From an uncultured Lachnospiraceae bacterium (GTDB taxonomy: Bacteria > Bacillota > Clostridia > Lachnospirales > Lachnospiraceae), in assembly GCA_934418125.1 (NCBI GenBank), contig CAKRWT010000041.1, positions 1-21,017 of the forward strand: a DNA stretch of 21,017 nt, given 5' to 3'. A program made the position numbers and the translations under genes. Below, piece by piece: positions 1-8,795 of this stretch. The notes under the pieces are model-generated. The model ran no database searches. It was not told the origin of the DNA and saw only the letters and a list, made by a program, of their open reading frames with translations. Positions within the stretch are counted from its first letter, which is position 1, and each line of letters starts with the position of its first letter.

Positions 1-1210
1 TAAACTCTTCGTAAACCACATCATCCATCTTGCTTCCGGTTTCTACTAACGCCGTTGCCAGAATGGTAAGGCTTCCGCCCTCACGCATATTACGGGCTGC
101 ACCGAAAAATCGTTTTGGCATGTGTAAGGACGCCGGGTCAAGACCACCGGATAAGGTACGTCCACTGGGTGGCACTACCAGGTTGTAGGCTCTTGTCAGA
201 CGGGTAATGCTGTCTAACAGAATTACCACATCCCGTTTATGTTCTACCAGACGTTTTGCACGCTCAATTACCATTTCCGATACCCTCTTATGATGATCCG
301 GTAATTCATCAAAGGTCGAATAGATTACTTCTACATTAGGTCCTTCAATCGCTTCCTTAATATCTGTAACTTCCTCCGGACGTTCATCAATCAGCAGGAT
401 AATCAGGTGGGCATCCGGTGCCGTCTTGGTAATGGACTTTGCCACTTCTTTTAATAAAGTGGTCTTACCTGCCTTCGGTGGAGATACAATCATACCTCTC
501 TGTCCTTTACCTACCGGGCTCATCAAATCCATAATACGCATTGCTACCGATGCCCCGGGAGTCTCTAACTTTAACCGCTCATTGGGGAAAATCGGTGTCA
601 AATCTTCAAAATTAACTCTCCGCATAGCCACTTCCGGCGGATAGCCATTGATGGATTTTACATATAAAAGGGCACTGAACTTCTCATTCTGTGTCTTTAC
701 TCTCGTATTGCCTTCCAGAATATCACCGGTCTTCAGTCCAAAACGACGAATCTGGCTGGGTGCCACATAAACATCATTTTCACCAGGCAGATAATTCTCG
801 CAGCGGATAAATCCAAATCCGTCACTCATAACCTCCAGAATACCACTGGCAGTTACCCCGCTATCCAAATCACTGGGGAACTTTTCTTCCTGGACTGTGC
901 CTTCCTTTCTTGCCTCTGCTTCCCTGACTCCTGTGACTGTCCTGGATTCCCTTTCCCGGTCAGCATTGTCTGTCATTCTTGCTTCTGCTTTCCTTATCCC
1001 TGTGGCTGTTACTTTTGCATCTGTTTCTCTGGTATCACTGGCTGCCGCCCCAGACTCTGCGCCTTTTCCGGCAGTCTTATCCTTCTCATCCTCTGCCAGC
1101 ATCGCCTCTACAATCTGACTCTTTTTCATCGTAGAAATTCCTTTAATTCCTCTTGCCTTTGCGATTTCCCGTAAATCTGATAACGCCAGTGATTCATACT
1201 TTTCTCTCAT
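1..1210 (-). CDS. rho: Transcription termination factor Rho (C-terminus beyond the left edge)
   Basis: Rho is a hexameric RNA-dependent ATPase/translocase that ends transcription of untranslated RNA in the cytoplasm. The visible 403 codons show, in order, a Rho N-terminal SAP-like helix region (about 1-40), a charged low-complexity stretch (about 40-112), the cold-shock-like RNA-binding fold with GFGFIR at 131-136, and the RecA-like ATPase core. That core has a P-loop PPKAGKTT at 244-251, the Walker B region [11 protein letters not shown] at 270-280, and [11 protein letters not shown] at 333-343. The start at 1210 is supported by GGAGG at 1216-1220, five bases upstream of the ATG. The frame stays open to the first base of the window, so roughly the last 80-100 residues (most of the R-loop side) are missing only because the window ends. 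Family assignment is secure. The insertion between the N-terminal helices and the RNA-binding domain is variable in the family and may be disordered (inference). Confidence 0.96.
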   Translation of the reverse strand, partial: MREKYESLALSDLREIAKARGIKGISTMKKSQIVEAMLAEDEKDKTAGKGAESGAAASDTRETDAKVTATGIRKAEARMTDNADRERESRTVTGVREAEARKEGTVQEEKFPSDLDSGVTASGILEVMSDGFGFIRCENYLPGENDVYVAPSQIRRFGLKTGDILEGNTRVKTQNEKFSALLYVKSINGYPPEVAMRRVNFEDLTPIFPNERLKLETPGASVAMRIMDLMSPVGKGQRGMIVSPPKAGKTTLLKEVAKSITKTAPDAHLIILLIDERPEEVTDIKEAIEGPNVEVIYSTFDELPDHHKRVSEMVIERAKRLVEHKRDVVILLDSITRLTRAYNLVVPPSGRTLSGGLDPASLHMPKRFFGAARNMREGGSLTILATALVETGSKMDDVVYEEF

Positions 1211-1332
1211 AAATACCTCCATTTCATAACTACATCTTCTATGGTAAAACTTTTATTATTCAATTCTTTCGTCTCGGGATTTTTTTCGATATGTCTTAGA
1301 AAAAATGAACTACTTTTACTTTGTATGCTGCT

Positions 1333-1361
1333 ATTATACACTATCTTTTTCAAAATAGGAA
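1333..1361 (-). promoter_or_regulatory. Possible rho promoter
   Basis: On the minus strand a perfect TATAAT (1338-1333) is preceded, 17 bases upstream, by a weak -35 box TTCCTA (1361-1356). It would give a leader of about 115 bases before rho. The -10 box is exact but the -35 matches only three of six consensus bases, so this is a tentative call. Confidence 0.35.
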
Positions 1362-1384
1362 GTCTTTTTTTGCAGAAGACATTC

Positions 1385-1413
1385 TTGCAGTCTAAACACA
1401 AATACTATATGAT
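1385..1413 (+). promoter_or_regulatory. Possible promoter of the malic enzyme operon
   Basis: TTGCAG (1385-1390), a 17-base spacer and TATGAT (1408-1413) resemble a housekeeping promoter. It would start transcription near 1420, about 37 bases before the malic enzyme ATG. The -10 matches five of six bases and the -35 three of six. Confidence 0.42.
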
Positions 1414-1456
1414 TAAAAAAGATGTGAAAACAAATAAGAGAAATGAGGGTAATTCT

Positions 1457-2611
1457 ATGACAACCAACGAAAAAGCATTAGCATTACACGAACAGTGGAA
1501 CGGTAAATTAGAAACAGTTTCCAAAACTCCAGTCAAAACCAGAGAAGACTTATCTCTTGCCTATACACCCGGCGTTGCAGAGCCTTGTAAGGTAATCGCC
1601 AAGGACAAGGAAGCTGCTTACACCTATACCTGGAAAGCCAACACAGTAGCTGTCGTATCAGACGGCAGTGCCGTTCTGGGACTTGGTAATATCGGACCTT
1701 ATGCCGCTATGCCGGTTATGGAAGGAAAAGCTGTTCTTTTTAAAGAATTTGGCGGTGTCAACGCTGTCCCGATTTGCCTGGATACACAAGACACCGAGGA
1801 AATCATCAAAGCTGTTACCTATCTGGCCCCCGGTTTCGGCGGTATTAACTTAGAGGATATCAGCGCACCACGCTGTTTCGAAATTGAAGAACGTCTGAAG
1901 GAAATCCTGGACATTCCGGTCTTCCACGATGACCAGCACGGAACTGCTATCGTTGTATTAGCCGGAATCATCAATGCCCTGAAAGTAGTTCGCAAAAAGA
2001 AAGAAGACTGCAAAGTGGTTGTCAATGGTGCCGGAAGTGCCGGTGTTGCTATTACCAAACTGCTCCTGACCTATGGTTTCCAGAACGTTATTATGTGTGA
2101 CAAAATAGGTATTGTCGGAAAAGAAACCGAAGGTCTTAACTGGATGCAGCAGAAAATGACCGAAGTAACCAACCCGAATAATGAAAAAGGTTCCCTGGCA
2201 GATGCCTTAAAGGGTGCCGACATCTTCGTTGGTGTATCCGCTCCGAACATTGTGACTCCGGAAATGGTAGCTTCCATGAATCCGGATGCCATCCTCTTTG
2301 CCATGGCGAATCCGGTTCCGGAAATCATGCCTGACGTAGCCAAAGCTGCCGGTGCCAGAGTCGTAGGTACAGGTCGTTCTGACTTCCCGAACCAGGTCAA
2401 CAACGTAGTAGCTTTCCCTGGTATCTTCAAGGGTGCTTTAGAGGGCCGTGCCGTACAGATTACCGAAGAAATGAAACTGGCTGCTGCCAATGCCATTGCC
2501 GGTCTTGTTCCGGAAGAGGAATTAAATGAAGACAACATTATGCCGGAAGCCTTCAATCCAAAGGTTGCCGAAGTAGTTGCCGAGGCAGTAAAATCCCATA
2601 TCAAACGATAA
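1457..2611 (+). CDS. Malic enzyme (malate dehydrogenase, oxaloacetate-decarboxylating)
   Basis: It converts malate to pyruvate and CO2 with reduction of NAD(P)+, linking the C4 acids to pyruvate in the cytoplasm. The protein is 384 residues, the short bacterial form without a phosphotransacetylase tail. Visible motifs are SLAYTPGVAEPC (33-44, catalytic Tyr36), SDGSAVLGLGNIGP (68-81), EGKAVLFKEFGG with catalytic Lys91, the metal-site segment FHDDQHGTAIV, the Rossmann loop NGAGSAGVAI, and FPNQVNNVVAFPGIF near the C-terminus. The start at 1457 was chosen because GAGGG (1445-1449) sits at normal spacing and the known family N-terminus begins here. The frame is open further upstream to 1241, but that stretch encodes hydrophobic sequence unlike the family. 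The cofactor (NAD or NADP) cannot be read safely. It probably heads an operon with the next two genes, since the gap to the next is only 11 bases. Confidence 0.95.
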   Translation: MTTNEKALALHEQWNGKLETVSKTPVKTREDLSLAYTPGVAEPCKVIAKDKEAAYTYTWKANTVAVVSDGSAVLGLGNIGPYAAMPVMEGKAVLFKEFGGVNAVPICLDTQDTEEIIKAVTYLAPGFGGINLEDISAPRCFEIEERLKEILDIPVFHDDQHGTAIVVLAGIINALKVVRKKKEDCKVVVNGAGSAGVAITKLLLTYGFQNVIMCDKIGIVGKETEGLNWMQQKMTEVTNPNNEKGSLADALKGADIFVGVSAPNIVTPEMVASMNPDAILFAMANPVPEIMPDVAKAAGARVVGTGRSDFPNQVNNVVAFPGIFKGALEGRAVQITEEMKLAAANAIAGLVPEEELNEDNIMPEAFNPKVAEVVAEAVKSHIKR

Positions 2612-2622
2612 GAGGTTTCTCT

Positions 2623-3564
2623 ATGCAATATCAGAACTGGTGCGGCAAGCCCTATTACTCTCTGGATGCCTATTGCAAAAACACTTATGGAGAGAAATTA
2701 TACAAAATTGCATTAGATGCAGGCTTAAGCTGCCCCAACCGTGACGGTACGCTTGGCACCGGTGGCTGTATTTTCTGCAGTGCCGGTGGAAGCGGTGATT
2801 TCGCTGTTTCTACAGTGGCTCATCCTTCCATTGCCGAACAGCTGGACGCCGGACGTGCTCTGTTCCGTAGAAAACAGACCGGTCATTTAGCAATCGCCTA
2901 TTTCCAGGCCTATACCAATACCTACGGTCCCCTCCCCTATCTTCGCAAGATTTATGAAGAAGCCCTGCGGGAACCTTCCGTAGCCGGTATCTCCATTGCC
3001 ACCAGACCCGACTGTATCGACGATGATATTTTGACTTTACTAGTCAATTTAAAAGAGCAGTTTCCTGACAAGTTTGTCTGGATTGAATTAGGTCTACAGA
3101 CAATCCATCAGGAAACTGCTGATTTTATCAGACGTGGCTACACATTGCCCGTATATGACACATGTGTCGACATGTTACGGCAGGCACAGATTCCTGTCAT
3201 TACCCATGTCATTTTAGGACTTCCCGGCGAAGATTCCCAGATGATGTTACAAACCATCGACCACCTGAACTCCAACACCTGGGGAATTAAATTGCAACTG
3301 CTGCATGTCCTGAAGGGCACCAAACTGGCAGCTTACTACGAAGCCGGTCAGTATATCCCCCTATCTGAGGAAGCCTATATCGACCTGGTCATTGCCTGTC
3401 TGGAGCATCTTTCACCGGACATCGTAGTGCACCGGGTAACGGGCGATGGTCCCAAAGACCTGCTCTTAGCCCCTTTGTGGAGCAGAAACAAACGAGGGGT
3501 TCTTAACAACCTCCACCACACCATGAAAATCCAGTCTTCTTATCAGGGAAGACTCTATCCATAG
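2623..3564 (+). CDS. Radical SAM protein of the TIGR01212 / YhcC family
   Basis: The 313-residue protein has the radical SAM iron-sulphur site as Cys37-x11-Cys49-x2-Cys52, within the segment SCPNRDGTLGTGGC and IFC. This wider spacing instead of CxxxCxxC is characteristic of the YhcC/TIGR01212 group and resembles the Elp3-like arrangement. Downstream, ISIATRPDCI and WIELGLQTIHQET are typical of the TIM-barrel core. Such proteins cleave S-adenosylmethionine to a 5'-deoxyadenosyl radical; the substrate of this family is not established to my knowledge. AGAGG (2611-2615) overlaps the stop codon of the malic enzyme gene and lies seven bases before the ATG, indicating translational coupling within one operon. 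Length is normal for the family. The fold and cofactor are secure, the function is not. Confidence 0.93.
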   Translation: MQYQNWCGKPYYSLDAYCKNTYGEKLYKIALDAGLSCPNRDGTLGTGGCIFCSAGGSGDFAVSTVAHPSIAEQLDAGRALFRRKQTGHLAIAYFQAYTNTYGPLPYLRKIYEEALREPSVAGISIATRPDCIDDDILTLLVNLKEQFPDKFVWIELGLQTIHQETADFIRRGYTLPVYDTCVDMLRQAQIPVITHVILGLPGEDSQMMLQTIDHLNSNTWGIKLQLLHVLKGTKLAAYYEAGQYIPLSEEAYIDLVIACLEHLSPDIVVHRVTGDGPKDLLLAPLWSRNKRGVLNNLHHTMKIQSSYQGRLYP

Positions 3565-3577
3565 AAAGGTATTATCC

Positions 3578-4093
3578 ATGACACAAGACCCATTAACACT
3601 TTATAAACTGATTATCCTCTATATGCTGAACCGGGTTACTTTCCCCTTAACCAAGGCACAGGTCAGCGACTTTGTTCTGGAAAAGGAATACACTAATTTC
3701 CTGACCTTACAACAGGTTATAGCAGAACTGACCGATGCCGATATGGTTACCGCCCATTCCAATCATAATCGAACTTATCTGGACATTACAGAAGAAGGAC
3801 AGGAAACGTTAGCATTCTTTGAAAATCGTATCAATGACTCTATCAAGACAGAAATTGACCACTTTCTGTCAGATAACGAGCTGGAAATGCGAAATGAAAT
3901 TGCCATCCAGGCAGATTATTATAAAGCGACCTCCGGCGAGTACGAAGCCCATCTGATGGCAAAAGAAAAGAACGTGACCATGGTGGAAATTACCCTGTCC
4001 GTTCCTGATGAAGAAACAGCCTCTTCCATCTGCGCCAACTGGCATAAGAATAATCAGGATATTTACCAGTATCTGATTACGCGGCTGTTTTGA
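3578..4093 (+). CDS. DUF4364 family protein, probable winged-helix regulator
   Basis: The 171-residue product begins with a short helix-rich segment (DPLTLYKLIILYMLNRVTF at about 4-22) followed by LTKAQVSDFVLEK and LQQVIAELTDADMV, which read as a winged-helix DNA-binding fold like that of PadR/MarR-type proteins. The C-terminal half (about 95-171) is rich in acidic and polar residues and has no catalytic motif. I recognise it as DUF4364, a family common in Lachnospiraceae and other Clostridia and without an assigned function that I know of. Its start follows the radical SAM stop by 13 bases, with an AAAGG box at 3565-3569, so it is the last gene of the operon. A regulatory role is inference from the fold only. 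No convincing intrinsic terminator is visible in the 49 bases after it. Confidence 0.88.
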   Translation: MTQDPLTLYKLIILYMLNRVTFPLTKAQVSDFVLEKEYTNFLTLQQVIAELTDADMVTAHSNHNRTYLDITEEGQETLAFFENRINDSIKTEIDHFLSDNELEMRNEIAIQADYYKATSGEYEAHLMAKEKNVTMVEITLSVPDEETASSICANWHKNNQDIYQYLITRLF

Positions 4094-4142
4094 GACGTGC
4101 ACAAGCCTTAATCATACGATAATCAGGACAAGGATAATTATT

Positions 4143-5171
4143 TTATTCTTTCCCTGTCCTGTTCCATTCCTTCAAAACAGCTTCTACCTGGGCAATTAGC
4201 TGCTCTTTATTGGGAATGTAAGAAACATAACGCGAAGCAAAAATATTATTAGACAGACCACCCAGTGCATATTCAGCAGCTATGCTATCCTTGTCCGTAC
4301 AAAGAATAATGCCAATTGGTGGATTATCATGTTCATCATTTACCTCTGCGGCATAATAGTTCAGATACATATTAAGCTGTCCGGCAGCTTCCGGTGTGAG
4401 CTTGGTTGTTTTCAATTCAACCAGCACATAGGCTCGCAGAATTTTATTATAGAAAACCATATCGACATAGTAATGCGTATTGTTTAGTGTAATGCGCTGC
4501 TGTGTTCCTACAAACATAAAACCGCGTCCCAATTCCAACAAAAATTTCTCTATTTGTGCAACCAGTGCTTTTTCAAGGTCACTTTCCAGCATGGGTTTAT
4601 TCTCTGGCACACCCAAAAATTCAAATACATACGGATCCTTGATAATGTCTAAGGGCGAAGCCATTTCAATCCCTTTTTCTGCCAGAGCAAGCACGGTTTC
4701 TTTGTTTGTTTTTCCCTCTGACAACAATAACCTTTCATAGAGAGATGTGGAAATTTGCCGTTTTAATTCCCGTATCGACCATCCCGAGTTAATAGTTTCC
4801 TTTTCATAAAAGCTACGCCTGTCCACGTCTGAAATCGTCAACAATTCGCAATAATGCGACCATGACAATTTTCCAGACACCGTCTGGAAAATTGGATAGT
4901 TCATATAAAATAGTCGCATATTATAGAGATTGGAAACAGAAAAACCTTTCCCAAACTCTTTGGTTAAGTCTTTAGAAAGTTGTTTTAAGGTCTGTTTTCC
5001 ATAATCAGCCCGGTCTTTGTTTTCCTGTTCATGCTCAACAATAATTTTTCCTACCTTCCAATAGGTAGACAACAATTCCGTATTTACTTGTACTGCCACA
5101 CGCTGACGTGCATTTAATAATAATTCTCTGATTTCATTCATCATAGAATTAGTCTGCATCAAATCACTCAA
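4143..5171 (-). CDS. DUF1016 / YhcG-type PDDEXK nuclease
   Basis: The 342-residue protein has the two parts of the YhcG family: an N-terminal helical DUF1016_N region (about 10-155, including YWKVGKIIVEHEQ and LSKDLTKEFGKGFSVSNLYNMRLFY) and a C-terminal nuclease domain (about 175-335). In the nuclease I read the PD-(D/E)xK core as Glu200, Asp237 in YYVDMVF, and Glu252-Leu-Lys254 in VELKTTK, followed by Gln265. The core therefore looks intact and metal-dependent DNA cleavage is plausible. The start is taken as TTG at 5171 because AGAGG (5184-5180) lies eight bases upstream; an ATG at 5159 is the alternative. The gene stands alone, with no methylase or specificity subunit nearby. It appears more AT-rich than its neighbours, suggesting an accessory insertion. 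The biological role of lone DUF1016 proteins is unsettled; links to restriction and mobile DNA are known from context only. Confidence 0.92.
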   Translation of the reverse strand: MSDLMQTNSMMNEIRELLLNARQRVAVQVNTELLSTYWKVGKIIVEHEQENKDRADYGKQTLKQLSKDLTKEFGKGFSVSNLYNMRLFYMNYPIFQTVSGKLSWSHYCELLTISDVDRRSFYEKETINSGWSIRELKRQISTSLYERLLLSEGKTNKETVLALAEKGIEMASPLDIIKDPYVFEFLGVPENKPMLESDLEKALVAQIEKFLLELGRGFMFVGTQQRITLNNTHYYVDMVFYNKILRAYVLVELKTTKLTPEAAGQLNMYLNYYAAEVNDEHDNPPIGIILCTDKDSIAAEYALGGLSNNIFASRYVSYIPNKEQLIAQVEAVLKEWNRTGKE

Positions 5172-5229
5172 TTTTAACGCCTCTTTTATGGTATATTGTA
5201 CTTTCCTGATTATTCAAACTTCACAAATC

Positions 5230-7371
5230 TCAGTGTTTCTGTATCACTTCACTCCAGCTTGAAATCCCGATAACCCTCAGTGCAAAGTCCGTATACCTGG
5301 AAGATTCTGCAGTATCCACGTATTTATAGGCATTATAAATGGATTTATGGGCACCGCCCGTAGTGCTGATTCCCAGCGCCAGTCCCTGTGCAATCTCCGA
5401 AGAAGCATCGGTTTCCCTGGACAGCAGCATACTGTCAATATACTGGTTGGCTTCGATTATCTTATAAGCATAGACAAAGGAAGCTGCCTGCAAATCCTGT
5501 CCGGCAGACGAAGTGTACCCCATCTCACTTAAAATAACATGCCGCACCTCGCCATCTGCAGTCCGGAACTTCTCCTTTTGCAGATAATCTGTCAGCACAT
5601 GAATATTCCGGATGGAAAGCACCGGTGTGGTTTCAGAGTCCAGAATATAAGAACCGGCTTTTCCGGAAGTGCCCCATGCTTTGGCACTGGTCAGCGGATA
5701 ATTATAAGGATGTTGTGCTACTCCCCAGTCAATATTTCCGTAAGTACCGATATAATCATTAAAGGCATCCATGATTTCTTTCGAGCCATAGCCATTGTTG
5801 GAATACAGGCTCTTTCCCCACTGCTGATCCAGAGAAATATAGACTCTGGCATTGCCGTTAATACTCAGAATCGCATTATAGAAAATACGGAAGGCATCCG
5901 CATACTCTTTGGTATAGCTTACCGCATCCATGTATTCAATATAGTTCCACTCACTTCTGGCATTGATTTCGTTACCGATAACCCAGTTCATGACCTTGCC
6001 ATGACCACTTCCCGAATAACGGCTTGCCAGGAAGGATGCCACTGCAGCGATGTATTCTGTACCATCCTCATCTGTTGCATTGAACGCATAATAAGGAGCT
6101 CTGCCGCCACTTCTTGCTTTCGGGTGAATCAACTCCATATAACCTGCATTCATATCATTTAAGATAATCGCTGTGGTGGTAATTCCCTTATTGGTCAGCG
6201 TGGAAAAAATGTAATCATACTCTGCAACTACCTGTCCGTTAAAGGCATAACTTCTGCCATTGTAAGTATAATAAACCGTTGGATAATAGGCATTGGTGGT
6301 ATTTCCCATCAATCTGCTCAACGGAATGTTATAGGCCGCATGCCTGACTCCCAGGTCATCCAACTCGGAACCACGAAGCTTCTCCGGGTCTACCAACAGT
6401 CCTTTTTTGGAATTCGTATTACCAAAAGATGGACTATATTTTGCAATTGCCTCCGGATTGGTAATATAGTGGGGCTTGGTAATCGGCACATATTTGCCGT
6501 TCTTTTTCACTGCCACTACAAACTTGGAAAACAGCCTGGAACTTACGGTATTATAATTCAGGTTTACCGAAAAGGTTAAATCCACGTCCTTCTGGTCTTC
6601 TATAATATACTCCTGACCGGTAATGCCATCCTCGTAAGTCTTTTCCGCAAAGAGATAATAATAGCCGTCGTCACTGATTGCCAGGGCATCTGCCAGCATA
6701 GTCACATCTATCTTTCCTGTTTCTGTATTAATCAGGCAGCTTTCTATGGTTGCAAATTCTTCCGCAGTTTCCTCTGAAATCTCCACCTCCGGTGGTCTGT
6801 TCCGAATACCATCCAGCATATATCTGGCTGCATCTACCAATACCTTGGTGGTATCTTTTCCGGCATTCTGTTTCAGACTGTCCTTCTTGTGCTGGGTCTG
6901 GCTGTACTCAGAAAGTTCTACTGCCTTCGTATGTACCATAGCCTCCACTGCCGCATCTTCCTTCGCCAGTTCCTTCAGATGCCCCGAAAACCAGAAACCA
7001 AAACCGGTTCCCACTAACAGCAACGCCACCATGGAGGCACCCAGAATCATCCATTTCTTACGATTCTGTACAGGACTATCCGGTGTCTGTTGCTTCTCTT
7101 CAATAGTATAAGTTTCCTCCACGGTAATAGTGCGCTCCACCACACCGCCTTCATTGACCGTAACGGACTCTCCCACGGTAACGGATTCCTCTAACAAGGT
7201 TCCTTTTTGAGATTTGGCTTTGATTTTTGCCTTTTCTTCCTTTAACTGTTTCTTCATAAGAGCCTTTTTCCGGGCTTCTCTCTTTTTCTTCTCTTTGATT
7301 TTCTGTTTGTTCTCGGCTACCTTCGCCTTATCGATTGTCCGCTTTTTCTTCTTTTTTTTCACATTATCCAT
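5230..7371 (-). CDS. Membrane-anchored DUF5722 protein, glycoside-hydrolase-like
   Basis: The 713-residue protein starts with a very lysine-rich cytoplasmic tail (1-58), a Glu/Thr/Val-rich segment (60-95), and one membrane helix at about 107-129 flanked by RKK, giving an N-in, C-out anchor. The large extracytoplasmic part carries a beta-sandwich-like region (about 220-300) and a TIM-barrel-like region (about 330-690) that I recognise as DUF5722. The motifs VIGNEIN with Glu468 and HVILSEMGY with Glu616, plus AQHPYNYP at 552-559, resemble the acid/base and nucleophile strands of clan GH-A glycosidases. Carbohydrate hydrolysis at the cell surface is therefore plausible but unproven. The ATG at 7371 follows the rarA stop by six bases; its AAAGGA box lies about 15 bases upstream, inside the rarA end, which is longer than ideal. 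It is the last gene of the minus-strand cluster. Confidence 0.85.
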   Translation of the reverse strand: MDNVKKKKKKRTIDKAKVAENKQKIKEKKKREARKKALMKKQLKEEKAKIKAKSQKGTLLEESVTVGESVTVNEGGVVERTITVEETYTIEEKQQTPDSPVQNRKKWMILGASMVALLLVGTGFGFWFSGHLKELAKEDAAVEAMVHTKAVELSEYSQTQHKKDSLKQNAGKDTTKVLVDAARYMLDGIRNRPPEVEISEETAEEFATIESCLINTETGKIDVTMLADALAISDDGYYYLFAEKTYEDGITGQEYIIEDQKDVDLTFSVNLNYNTVSSRLFSKFVVAVKKNGKYVPITKPHYITNPEAIAKYSPSFGNTNSKKGLLVDPEKLRGSELDDLGVRHAAYNIPLSRLMGNTTNAYYPTVYYTYNGRSYAFNGQVVAEYDYIFSTLTNKGITTTAIILNDMNAGYMELIHPKARSGGRAPYYAFNATDEDGTEYIAAVASFLASRYSGSGHGKVMNWVIGNEINARSEWNYIEYMDAVSYTKEYADAFRIFYNAILSINGNARVYISLDQQWGKSLYSNNGYGSKEIMDAFNDYIGTYGNIDWGVAQHPYNYPLTSAKAWGTSGKAGSYILDSETTPVLSIRNIHVLTDYLQKEKFRTADGEVRHVILSEMGYTSSAGQDLQAASFVYAYKIIEANQYIDSMLLSRETDASSEIAQGLALGISTTGGAHKSIYNAYKYVDTAESSRYTDFALRVIGISSWSEVIQKH

Positions 7372-7377
7372 TTTTTA

Positions 7378-8700
7378 CTACGTGTTTCCTTTTAACTTCT
7401 TCATGTGCTCTCTTATCTTCGCCTCGTAGCCGTTGCCGGTAGGCCGATAGAACTCTTTTCCGTTCAGCTCATAGGGCAGATACTGCTGCTCTACATAATG
7501 GTTGGGATAATCGTGCGCATATTTATAACCGGTTCCATGTCCCAGCTTCGCTGCCCCCTTATAATGGGCATCCTGCAAATGGGTTGGAATCGGCAGATTG
7601 CCTGTCTTTTCTACCGTTGCCATCGCTGCAAACACTCCTTCACAACTTGCATTACTCTTCGGCGCACAGGCTACATAGGTTACTGCCTGTGCCAGAATAA
7701 TCTGTGCCTCCGGCATACCGATTCGTTCCACTGCCAGCGAAGCACTGACTGCCACATTTAACGCATTGGGGTCTGCATTTCCCACATCCTCCGATGCGCA
7801 TATCATAATTCTGCGTGCTATAAAGGTAAGGCTCTCCCCGGCATATAACATTCTGCTCAGATAATACAGGGCAGCATCCGGGTCAGAACCACGCATACTT
7901 TTGATAAAGGCAGAGATGGTATCGTAGTGGTTGTCTCCAGTCTTATCATAACGTAACACCCGTTTTTGAATACATTCCTGGGCTACCCCCAAAGTCAGGT
8001 GAATCTTGCCGTCTTCGCTGCGTTCTGTAGTCATAACACCCAGTTCCACTGCATTTAATGCGTGCCTGGCATCACCACCGGAAAGTTCTGACAGAAATTC
8101 CAGTGCATCCTCCTCTATTACGGCATCATAGGCACCCATGCCTTTTTCCTTATCATAGACCGCCCGCTTAATCAGTTCCTTAATATCGTCCTGGGAAAGC
8201 GGCTTTAACTCAAATACGATAGAGCGGGAAATCAACGCCCCGTTTACCTCAAAATAAGGATTCTCTGTGGTGGCTCCAATGAGAATCAGCGTACCATCCT
8301 CCACAAATGGTAACAGGTAGTCTTGCTGTCCTTTGTTAAACCGGTGAATCTCATCGATGAAAAGAATCGTCTTCTTTCCATACATACCACGCAGATTCTT
8401 CGCCTTCTCCACTACCTCTTCCATATCCTTCTTGCCTGCCACCGTAGCATTAATCTGTGTAAATTCTGCACTGGTTGTATTGGCAATGACCTTGGCAATG
8501 GTTGTTTTACCGGTTCCGGGTGGTCCATAAAAAATAATAGAGCTTAGCTTGTCTGCTTTAATGGCCCGGTAAAGCAGCTTGTCCTTTCCGATAATATGCT
8601 GCTGTCCCACTACTTCTTCCAATGTGGCAGGACGCAATCTGGCTGCCAGTGGAGATTCTTTCTCCTGATTGGTACTGCGCATATATTCAAATAAATCCAT
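7378..8700 (-). CDS. rarA: Replication-associated recombination protein RarA (MgsA, AAA+ ATPase)
   Basis: RarA/MgsA is a homotetrameric clamp-loader-like ATPase that acts at stalled replication forks and single-stranded gaps. The 440-residue product has LAARLRPATLEEVVGQQHIIG near the N-terminus (18-38, hallmark of the clamp-loader relatives), Walker A FYGPPGTGKTT (57-67, Lys65), Walker B ILFIDEIHRFNKGQQD, sensor 1 LIGATTENPYFEVN and sensor 2 SGGDARHALN. These are followed by the family's tetramerisation region with RRIMICASEDVGNADPNAL and GYKYAHDYPNHYVEQQYLP. I chose the ATG at 8700 (MDLFEYMR) because homologues begin there. The frame is open upstream to a TTG at 8790, but those 30 residues are not family-like. 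No strong ribosome site precedes 8700 (a purine-rich GAAAG is the best), so the start is less certain than the identity. Confidence 0.95.
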   Translation of the reverse strand: MDLFEYMRSTNQEKESPLAARLRPATLEEVVGQQHIIGKDKLLYRAIKADKLSSIIFYGPPGTGKTTIAKVIANTTSAEFTQINATVAGKKDMEEVVEKAKNLRGMYGKKTILFIDEIHRFNKGQQDYLLPFVEDGTLILIGATTENPYFEVNGALISRSIVFELKPLSQDDIKELIKRAVYDKEKGMGAYDAVIEEDALEFLSELSGGDARHALNAVELGVMTTERSEDGKIHLTLGVAQECIQKRVLRYDKTGDNHYDTISAFIKSMRGSDPDAALYYLSRMLYAGESLTFIARRIMICASEDVGNADPNALNVAVSASLAVERIGMPEAQIILAQAVTYVACAPKSNASCEGVFAAMATVEKTGNLPIPTHLQDAHYKGAAKLGHGTGYKYAHDYPNHYVEQQYLPYELNGKEFYRPTGNGYEAKIREHMKKLKGNT

Positions 8701-8795
8701 TTTCTGCACTTTCTTTCTCTCTGCGGAAGTATTTTCCCTCCAAATAAACGTATACTTTTTTATCATAACATTTTCATTGACGTAGTGCAAATTTA

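Noticed and set aside
1241..1456. Upstream open extension of the malic enzyme gene
   Set aside because: The extra 72 codons encode hydrophobic, AT-rich sequence unlike the family, and a good ribosome site precedes the ATG at 1457.
4094..4142. Possible terminator between the convergent DUF4364 and DUF1016 genes
   Set aside because: Only a four-base CCTT/AAGG pairing and a mismatched AT-rich stem are present, with no solid T-run.
6746..7111. Long open frames on the plus strand opposite the DUF5722, activase and clpB genes
   Set aside because: They lie antisense to clearly conserved proteins, show biased serine/cysteine-rich composition and lack ribosome sites.
8701..8790. Longer N-terminus for RarA from a TTG at 8790
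   Set aside because: Homologues start at MDLFEYMR; the added residues show no family resemblance and no ribosome site stands before 8790.
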